Below, one piece after another: positions 23,672 through 27,955 of a stretch of 27,955 nt of DNA (its first letter is position 1; every line of letters starts with the position of its first letter). The notes below the pieces were generated by a model. The model saw only the letters and a program-made list of their open reading frames with translations. It was not told where the DNA came from and searched no databases. The DNA lies in assembly GCA_937877535.1 (NCBI GenBank), contig CALFJF010000014.1:1-27955 (forward strand), read 5' to 3'. The position numbers and the translations under genes were made by a program. The stretch is from an uncultured Treponema sp. (GTDB taxonomy: Bacteria > Spirochaetota > Spirochaetia > Treponematales > Treponemataceae).

Positions 23672-25645
23672 ATGGTTACGCTAGAGCAGATAAAAAAGGA
23701 TATGGCAGCTCTCCTAGGAACTGACAAAAGTATTCAGAGAGTGGAAGTTCGGGCGGATACGCTTGAAGAGGCTCTTGCTGATGCTTCGGTTCAATTTGAA
23801 ACTTCGGTAAAAAACCTTGAATATGAGGTAATCGAAAAGGGATTTAAGGGAATTGCGGGACTTGCAAAAAAGCCGTGGACGATAGTCGTTTATCAAAATC
23901 CTGCTACGATTGTCAAAAAGGCTGGAGGAATTGGCGGAGTTGCCTCTGGAGAGGGCGCGGAGTCGGAAGCGGAGCAGATTGTTGCGGTGGACGGCGTGTA
24001 CTACGTGCATCGATTTGGCTCGGATATTGTACTCAAAGTTGTTTTGCCAGAAAACGGTGGCTCTCCTGTAAATGATAACGAAATCATAAATGACCTCAAG
24101 CGACCAGATACCGTGAAATTTGACGAAGCGAAAGTGCGGAAACTGGCAAAGAGCGGAACGAATGGCGAATACGAAATCATCGGCTCTTACAACCACGTGC
24201 CTTCAAACGACGCGATTTTTGTAATCGACGTGGCTTCAAACGAAATGAATGCAACGGCGACGATAAATCCTCCGAGCATGGGCGGCGCGGACATCTCGGC
24301 AGACCAAATCAGAAAGGCGATAGAAACGCAGGGCGTTCTTACGGGAATCTCCGACGAAAAAATCAACGCGCTTGTGGATTCGCCAGTGTACAATGCGCCA
24401 GTCGTTGTGGCTGAAGCGCAACTTCCAATCAACGGAAAAGATGCGTATATTGTCTACGAATTTGAAACCGACCGCACAAAACTCAAAGCGCAAGAATCTG
24501 AAACGGGACAAATTGACTTTAAGGAAACGAACGCAATTCAAAACAGGCTCGAAGGTCAAGTGCTTGCTCGAAAAATCCCTGCTGAAAAAGGAAAAGCGGG
24601 AAAAACGCTTTTTGCAAAATATCTTGAAGCAACGGACGGGCGCGATATTCCGCTTCCCGTTGGAAAAAACGTTCGTGTTGGAGACGATGGACTTTCGATT
24701 GTTGCTGCAATGAACGGGCAAGTTATGCTTGTGAACGATAAAGTGTGTATTGAACCTGTGATGGAAGTCGCGGGAGTCAATCTCAAAACGGGCGGAAATA
24801 TCAAATTCCTCGGCACGGTTATTGTCAAAGGAAACGTGGAAGACGGTTTTTCTGTGGAGGCGAGTGGCAATATCGAGGTGTTCGGCAACGTTGGAAGTTG
24901 TCATCTTGTCAGCGACGGTGACATCGTGGTTTCTCAAGGAATCATCGGACGCGACAGCGGTGTGGTTGAAAGCAAAGGCAGTGTTTGGGCACGATTCGTG
25001 GAAAGTGCGGAAATCCACGCCGAGGAAAACGTCATCGTTCAAGAATCAATCATGAACAGTAGCGTTTCTGCGCAGAAAAAAATCCTTCTTACAGGAAAAA
25101 AAGCGCAAATTGTTGGCGGAAAACTGTTTGCCACGGAAATCATCAGCGCGAAAAATATTGGCGCAGGTGGCGCGGAAACGGAACTCACCGTTGGCGTTGA
25201 CCCGAAGGCAAAGCATAGACTTGAGGAATTGCAATCGCTCACAAACGACAACATGAAAAAACTCGACGACATCGAACTCGATATAAAGTCGCTTGAAGAG
25301 CAGCAAAAACGACGGCGGTCGCTTCCAAAGGACAAAGAGGAAACGCTTGCGAATCTCTACAAAGAGCGCGACCAGATTCTCATTGAAAGCGACAAGTATA
25401 ATGCCGAAATCAGCGAGATTCAGGAGCGACTTAAAGAACTCCGAAATATCGGAAAGATTTACATTTCTGGAACGGCGTATTCTGGTGTGAAAATCTATAT
25501 CCGCGATGATAAAGAGGAAATCCGCTCCGACGTAAAGAGCGCGGTTTATTACTACGACCTTGAAAACCGCTTTATAAAGCGTGGTAAGTATGAGGCACCA
25601 GATTTGTCTGATGTGAAGGGACCAGATGGCTATAGCTCCAATTGA
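23672..25645 (+). CDS. fapA: FapA family protein (DUF342)
   Basis: This 657-aa protein has an N-terminal Jag_N-like domain (about residues 25-65, RVEVRADTLEEALADASVQFETSVKNLEYEVIEKGFKG). The FapA/DUF342 core follows (about 110-510), with Gly-rich beta-helix repeats in GVNLKTGGNIKFLGTVIVKGNVEDGFSVEASGNIEVFGNVG and GDIVVSQGIIGRDSGVVESKGSVWARF. A long helix (about 515-605, Lys/Glu-rich, coiled-coil) is next, then a short C-terminal beta segment (GKIYISGTAYSGVKIYIRDDKEEI). In Vibrio, FapA affects polar flagellar assembly; here the function is inferred from family and position only. GAGGGG is 5 nt before ATG 23672. It overlaps the next gene by 20 nt. Confidence 0.9.
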   Translation: MVTLEQIKKDMAALLGTDKSIQRVEVRADTLEEALADASVQFETSVKNLEYEVIEKGFKGIAGLAKKPWTIVVYQNPATIVKKAGGIGGVASGEGAESEAEQIVAVDGVYYVHRFGSDIVLKVVLPENGGSPVNDNEIINDLKRPDTVKFDEAKVRKLAKSGTNGEYEIIGSYNHVPSNDAIFVIDVASNEMNATATINPPSMGGADISADQIRKAIETQGVLTGISDEKINALVDSPVYNAPVVVAEAQLPINGKDAYIVYEFETDRTKLKAQESETGQIDFKETNAIQNRLEGQVLARKIPAEKGKAGKTLFAKYLEATDGRDIPLPVGKNVRVGDDGLSIVAAMNGQVMLVNDKVCIEPVMEVAGVNLKTGGNIKFLGTVIVKGNVEDGFSVEASGNIEVFGNVGSCHLVSDGDIVVSQGIIGRDSGVVESKGSVWARFVESAEIHAEENVIVQESIMNSSVSAQKKILLTGKKAQIVGGKLFATEIISAKNIGAGGAETELTVGVDPKAKHRLEELQSLTNDNMKKLDDIELDIKSLEEQQKRRRSLPKDKEETLANLYKERDQILIESDKYNAEISEIQERLKELRNIGKIYISGTAYSGVKIYIRDDKEEIRSDVKSAVYYYDLENRFIKRGKYEAPDLSDVKGPDGYSSN

Positions 25646-25976
25646 TTTACAGACGATGTACTCGCAAATGGGGCATCTTGCAAAGGTTGCTGCCGACCAG
25701 CAAAACGGATCTCATTTGGCGCAGCAACTTCAAGAAACGCGAAGAATTCAGCAAGATGCCGAGCGTGCAAAGCAAATAAAAAAAACTGCCGACCACGATT
25801 CAAAGGCGCTTGCTGTTGGAAAAGACGGCAAGCGTGGCGGTTCTGCTGAACATTTTGAGGAAGAATCTGAATCTGGGGAGGAGAAAGAGTCTACAAATGC
25901 CGAGGTTTCTCCTCAAAAAACGCTGACCGAAATCCGCGAGTCGTATCTTGGAACGATGATTAGCATAGAATCTTAA
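25626..25976 (+). CDS. small hydrophilic protein overlapping fapA, unknown function
   Basis: The 116-aa product starts MAIAPIDLQTMYSQMGHLAKVAADQQ and continues with a Gln/Arg/Lys-rich helix (QQLQETRRIQQDAERAKQIKK). It then has an acidic Ser/Glu stretch (HFEEESESGEEKES) and a C-terminal KTLTEIRESYLGTMISIES. No membrane segment or signal peptide is seen and I do not recognise a family. The start lies 20 nt inside fapA in another frame, so translation is probably coupled. The next gene begins 19 nt after the stop. Confidence 0.8.
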   Translation: MAIAPIDLQTMYSQMGHLAKVAADQQNGSHLAQQLQETRRIQQDAERAKQIKKTADHDSKALAVGKDGKRGGSAEHFEEESESGEEKESTNAEVSPQKTLTEIRESYLGTMISIES

Positions 25977-25995
25977 AAAATTTCGAGAAAAAGCG

Positions 25996-26652
25996 ATGGA
26001 AACAATACTTTTTATCATCTTTGTTTGTATAGTTAATATTGTTTTATGGGCGATTTTCCTCAAAAAATTCGGGAAACTGTTTTCAACTGACGACATTGTG
26101 TCCTCTACAAAAAAGGAAATTGCGTCGCTGACGGACGCAATGAATCGAGAAACCGCCCGCGATTTAAGGCTCGCCGACGGAAAACTCAAGGAACTTGAGC
26201 AGTCGATTCTTGATGTAGAGAAAAAATTTTCTGAATTGAACAACGAAATGCTTCAGAGACTTGAAGAATATCGAATTTCGCTCAATTCGACTCCAAATCA
26301 AAAAAGTGCTCGCTATTTTTCGCACGTTTCCACACCTGCTTTTCAATACGAGAAAAATCAAAATATCGAAAACGCTTCAGAAACTCCGGACGAGCCGTTG
26401 GAGTCAAAACTTGAAGTCAAAAACGAACCAAAAACTGAAGAAAAAACGATTGCAAAAGACGGAGAGCAAAATAGTAAAGCGGAAGAAAATCTACCGAACG
26501 TTTCTTATTCAAAAGAGCCGATTGTTGTGCAGAAAAGTTTTTCCGAGCGAGTCCGCGAATTATATGACAAAGGTATGGACGTTGACATGATTTCTCACGA
26601 ACTTTCTGCTACAACAACTGAAATTCAACTTATAATAGATATGTATTTTTAG
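25996..26652 (+). CDS. membrane-anchored coiled-coil protein with SwrB-like C-terminus
   Basis: The 218-aa product has one N-terminal membrane segment (about residues 3-22) and a coiled coil (about 33-92, with KELEQSILDVEKKFSELNNEMLQRLEEY). A Glu/Lys/Asn-rich spacer (about 105-170) leads to a C-terminal helix-turn-helix-like module, FSERVRELYDKGMDVDMISHELSATTTEIQLIIDMYF. This layout is like Bacillus subtilis SwrB and related DUF2802/DUF6115-type proteins, which sit just after the flagellar sigma factor gene and promote flagellar assembly. That relation is an inference from architecture and position. It is the last gene of the fapA transcript. Confidence 0.8.
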   Translation: METILFIIFVCIVNIVLWAIFLKKFGKLFSTDDIVSSTKKEIASLTDAMNRETARDLRLADGKLKELEQSILDVEKKFSELNNEMLQRLEEYRISLNSTPNQKSARYFSHVSTPAFQYEKNQNIENASETPDEPLESKLEVKNEPKTEEKTIAKDGEQNSKAEENLPNVSYSKEPIVVQKSFSERVRELYDKGMDVDMISHELSATTTEIQLIIDMYF

Positions 26653-26659
26653 ATACGTG

Positions 26660-26676
26660 AAAAATCGCTGATTTTT
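26660..26676 (+). terminator. weak AT-rich hairpin after the SwrB-like gene
   Basis: AAAAATC (26660-26666) and GATTTTT (26670-26676) form a 7-bp stem with a 3-nt loop ending in five T, 8 nt after the stop codon. It has the position of a terminator, but the stem is nearly all A-T. Confidence 0.4.
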
Positions 26677-26680
26677 GAAT

Positions 26681-26779
26681 ACCCTCTTTTCTGTCTCGAA
26701 AGTGATACCAAACCTAGAAGCGCAAGTGCCTCGCGGTCTTTTTAGCCACTTTTCAGAAAGAGTGGCTACTAAAGAGGGT
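26681..26779. other. inverted-repeat-bounded element, possible structured RNA
   Basis: ACCCTCTTT (26681-26689) and AAAGAGGGT (26771-26779) are a perfect 9-bp pair closing a 99-nt segment. Inside lies a second perfect hairpin, TAGCCACT (26743-26750) with AGTGGCTA (26761-26768). Between them is a stretch (26699-26736) richer in G+C than its flanks. I see no open frame or good terminator here, and nothing matching tmRNA, SRP RNA, RNase P RNA or the riboswitch classes I know. Strand is undecided: it lies downstream of both the plus-strand fapA unit and the minus-strand mini-gene cluster. The remaining bases to 26870 hold no gene. Confidence 0.5.
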
Positions 26780-26870
26780 GAGAAGCAGCAACTCTTTCTA
26801 AAAAGAAAAATAGCACGGATTTATTTTTAATGCAAGCGAATTTTTTTTTACGGTATCAAGTAAAAATCGG

Positions 26871-27068
26871 CTAATTATTTTTTACTGTGGCAGGGCGGCA
26901 TCCAGCACGAAACGGCTGACTGTCTTTCCCGCTTTTTTTTGCGGCTTCTTTGAGTGCCTCGATTTCGTCGGGCAGGGCAGAGATTGAGATTGTCTTATAC
27001 ACGACCGTGCGCCTTTTTTTCGTTCCCACTGGGCGACCCGCGCCCTCTCTCTTTCCGCCACGCGGCAT
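26871..27068 (-). CDS. ribbon-helix-helix-like small protein, frame broken at an A8 run
   Basis: As read, the frame gives 65 aa from ATG 27068, with an almost ideal ribosome site (GGAGGTGAT) just upstream. The N-terminus MPRGGKREGAGRPVG is a basic Gly/Arg motif common in phage and mobile-element DNA-binding proteins. Next come a beta-strand (YKTISISALP) and helix A (DEIEALKEAAKK) of a ribbon-helix-helix fold. After eight A (plus-strand T at 26933-26940) the frame continues as an unconvincing tail, SGKDSQPFRAGCRPATVKNN. With seven A it would read AGKTVSRFVLDAALPQ and stop at 26882, which is the expected second helix. So this is a recent frameshift, a phase-variable gene, a frameshifting site or a sequencing error. 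Confidence 0.7.
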   Translation of the reverse strand: MPRGGKREGAGRPVGTKKRRTVVYKTISISALPDEIEALKEAAKKSGKDSQPFRAGCRPATVKNN

Positions 27069-27070
27069 AA

Positions 27071-27163
27071 TCACCTCCAGATTCTCCATGCAATGAAAAT
27101 CACCACGGCGATGATGATTCCTCTCAGCACATTTTTCAGAATGAGTTTGGAAGTGTTTGACAT
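27071..27163 (-). CDS. 30-aa single-pass membrane peptide
   Basis: The peptide is MSNTSKLILKNVLRGIIIAV followed by VIFIAWRIWR. It has a short basic N-terminus, one hydrophobic helix (about residues 15-26) and a Trp/Arg end. AAAGGGGGG lies 4 nt before ATG 27163. Its TGA sits within the ribosome site of the next gene, so the two are coupled. It has no recognised family. Size and layout resemble small membrane proteins of temperate or filamentous phages, holin-like peptides or hydrophobic toxins, but none of these is shown. Confidence 0.6.
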   Translation of the reverse strand: MSNTSKLILKNVLRGIIIAVVIFIAWRIWR

Positions 27164-27196
27164 AACGCCCCCCTTTGGAGTAGACTGAGAGTGAAA

Positions 27197-27227
27197 GGTG
27201 CGGCAAGCCTCGAAAACCTACCGCACC
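27197..27227 (-). other. 7-bp GC-rich hairpin between the mini-genes
   Basis: GGTGCGG (27197-27203) and CCGCACC (27221-27227) form a perfect stem around a 17-nt loop in the 70-nt space between the 42-aa and 30-aa genes. No T-tract follows on the minus strand (CTTTCAC), so a processing or structural role is more likely than termination. Confidence 0.6.
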
Positions 27228-27233
27228 GCCCCG

Positions 27234-27362
27234 TTAGCCGAAAATCAGTCTGATAATCACTTCTGCGATTACCGCGCTGACTACGGTTACAAGGATTTCA
27301 GTAAGAGCCATGCGAAGTGCTTCCGACACTTTGCGGGCTTTTTTCTTATTGCTGCCACCCAT
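27234..27362 (-). CDS. 42-aa single-pass membrane peptide
   Basis: The peptide begins MGGSNKKKARKVSEALRMAL and ends with TEILVTVVSAVIAEVIIRLI plus FG. It has a strongly basic N-terminus and one long hydrophobic C-terminal helix with two acidic and one basic residue inside or flanking it. GAAAGGAG lies 7 nt before ATG 27362, and the frame ends at TAA 27234. It is the first gene of the minus-strand cluster and follows an AT-rich promoter region. No family is recognised. The positively charged N-terminus suggests an N-in orientation in the cytoplasmic membrane. Confidence 0.6.
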   Translation of the reverse strand: MGGSNKKKARKVSEALRMALTEILVTVVSAVIAEVIIRLIFG

Positions 27363-27426
27363 AGCCTGCTCCTTTCAACAAAAGATTTCCTACGGAGCAA
27401 CGTTCCTGATAGTTATAATATACTAC

Positions 27427-27432
27427 ATTATA
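27427..27432 (-). promoter_or_regulatory. TATAAT -10 box for the mini-gene cluster
   Basis: A consensus TATAAT is read on the minus strand at 27432-27427, 64 nt before ATG 27362, in a very AT-rich stretch. A TTGATT upstream is 20 nt away, too far for a normal -35, so only the -10 element is supported. Confidence 0.4.
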
Positions 27433-27509
27433 GATTATTTATCATAACTTTTAATCAAAAAAAAATGCCCCCGTCTGGAAAAAATCGTTTTTGGAAAAAT
27501 CAGTTTTGA

Positions 27510-27533
27510 GATTTTTTTTTTGAAAAAAAAATC
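27510..27533. repeat. 11-bp perfect A/T palindrome
   Basis: GATTTTTTTTT (27510-27520) and AAAAAAAAATC (27523-27533) are perfect inverted repeats with a 2-nt centre. On the minus strand the T-run could end a transcript arriving from the right. It directly abuts the interlocking repeats at 27533-27598. Confidence 0.7.
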
Positions 27534-27598
27534 TTTTGAACGTTTTGACGGCGCACCTTGTCAAGTTTTTTTTAGATGTTCAAAAGGTACTGTGCGCC
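27533..27598. other. interlocking inverted repeats (pseudoknot-like)
   Basis: Three perfect pairs overlap. CTTTTGAAC (27533-27541) pairs with GTTCAAAAG (27578-27586). GGCGCAC (27550-27556) pairs with GTGCGCC (27592-27598). TTGAC (27545-27549) pairs with GTCAA (27560-27564). The first two cross each other, giving an A-B-A'-B' order that would be a pseudoknot in RNA or alternative cruciforms in DNA. Confidence 0.7.
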
Positions 27599-27651
27599 CC
27601 CTCCCCCCCTATGCAATTATTCGGCGACGAGTGCGGTTTGAAAAATGTGTG

Positions 27652-27679
27652 CCATTTATAAACTTAGGTTTACAAATGG
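27652..27679. other. 28-bp near-perfect palindrome
   Basis: CCATTT-A-TAAAC (27652-27663), the loop TTAG, then GTTTA-C-AAATGG (27668-27679). Eleven of twelve positions pair. It could be an operator, a recombination site or a hairpin origin; no protein can be assigned. Confidence 0.75.
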
Positions 27680-27693
27680 TTTATGGGATAGAG

Positions 27694-27702
27694 TTATCCA
27701 CA
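27694..27702 (+). other. perfect DnaA box
   Basis: TTATCCACA matches the strict DnaA-binding 9-mer. Only one copy is seen, lying between the 28-bp palindrome and the GC-rich tandem repeats. A single box can occur by chance. Confidence 0.5.
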
Positions 27703-27740
27703 AAATCAACTAAACTTTGTTTCAAGTACAGTTGTTCACC

Positions 27741-27955
27741 GCGGGAATCTTTGCGGGAAGTCCGCGCCCCGTGTGGGCAATGCGGCAACGCGGGAATCAT
27801 TGCGGGAAGTCCGCGCCGCGTGGGGGCAACTTTGGACAACGCGGGAATCATTGCGGGAAGTCCGCGCCCCGCGTGGCAACTCGCGCCAACGCGGGAATCA
27901 TTGCGGGAAGTCCGCGCCCCGTGGGGGCAACTCGCGCCAACGCGGGAATCTTTGC
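27741..27955. repeat. GC-rich ~50-bp tandem repeat array (runs off the window)
   Basis: Five unit starts are at 27741, 27790, 27841, 27891 and 27942, giving periods of 49, 51, 50 and 51 bp; the last unit is cut by the window end. Each unit begins GCGGGAATC, contains a 12-bp internal near-duplication (GCGGGAATCATT then GCGGGAAGTCC), a GCGG/CCGC mini-hairpin and a short GCC(CC)/(GG)GGC hairpin of variable sequence. The array is far more GC-rich than its surroundings and has no open frame that I can support. Confidence 0.9.

Noticed and set aside
24236..25042. 268-aa minus-strand frame
   Set aside because: It lies entirely within fapA, has no ribosome site and no recognisable domain.
26681..26779. 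tmRNA, SRP RNA or a c-di-GMP riboswitch
   Set aside because: The GGAAGGAAGCAGCC-type SRP loop, tmRNA tag and TTCGA arm, and GEMM core are all absent.
26931..26945. classical -1 programmed frameshift at the A8 run
   Set aside because: A -1 shift gives RERQSAVSCW, not the expected helix. Only +1 (or -2) restores the RHH sequence.
27652..27679. XerCD dif site
   Set aside because: It can be divided 11-6-11, but neither arm matches the XerC or XerD consensus (for example TTATGTTAAAT).
27694..27702. chromosomal origin oriC
   Set aside because: There is only one DnaA box, with no dnaA, dnaN or gyr gene in the window.
27741..27880. RNase P RNA, because of GCGGGAAGTCCG resembling the GGAAAGUCC core
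   Set aside because: The motif recurs every ~50 bp and none of the other conserved RNase P regions is seen.
27741..27955. CRISPR array
   Set aside because: The would-be spacers are only about 15-22 bp and nearly identical to each other, periods drift between 49 and 51, and no cas gene is present. It is a tandem repeat.

Overview
The window looks like chromosomal DNA of a Treponema-type spirochaete. It is AT-rich, with frequent A/T homopolymers between genes. Its core is a long flagellar cluster whose gene order (flbD, motA, motB, fliL, fliM, fliY, fliO, fliP, fliQ, fliR, flhB, flhA, flhF, flhG, one extra membrane protein, fliA) matches treponemal periplasmic-flagella operons. I infer the organism from gene content and order only; no rRNA or tRNA is present.

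Region 1 (1-8.5 kb) is mixed housekeeping. A very acidic, repeat-containing Ser/Asp/Glu-rich protein runs off the left edge on the minus strand. An FtsB/DivIC-like septum protein overlaps the t6A gene tsaC. A minus-strand pair, smpB and an exported protein, follows. Divergent from it is lepB (signal peptidase I, with Arg at the expected catalytic Lys position), then hemW. A minus-strand OmpR-type response regulator and histidine kinase close the region.

Region 2 (8.6-23.6 kb) is the motility block: power supply (flbD/swrD, motA, motB, fliL), switch (fliM, fliY), export gate (fliO, P, Q, R, flhB, flhA), placement and number control (flhF, flhG), and the flagellar sigma factor (fliA). A strong intrinsic terminator follows fliA. 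The block is not structurally uniform. There is a 14-bp perfect hairpin between fliL and fliM, a terminator-like hairpin between fliY and fliO, and a 343-bp gap between flhB and flhA with a 10-bp perfect palindrome directly upstream of a strong sigma70-type promoter.

Region 3 (23.6-26.7 kb) holds a FapA-like (DUF342) protein, a small overlapping gene and a membrane-anchored coiled-coil protein whose C-terminus resembles SwrB-type proteins.

Region 4 (26.7-27.96 kb) differs from the rest. It has a roughly 100-nt inverted-repeat-bounded element, then three minus-strand mini-genes with strong Shine-Dalgarno sequences (42-aa and 30-aa hydrophobic peptides, and a ribbon-helix-helix-like protein whose frame is broken in an A8 run). 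Upstream of these are interlocking inverted repeats, a long palindrome, one perfect DnaA box and a GC-rich, roughly 50-bp tandem repeat array running off the right edge. This is the least explained part of the window and the best candidate for an undescribed element.
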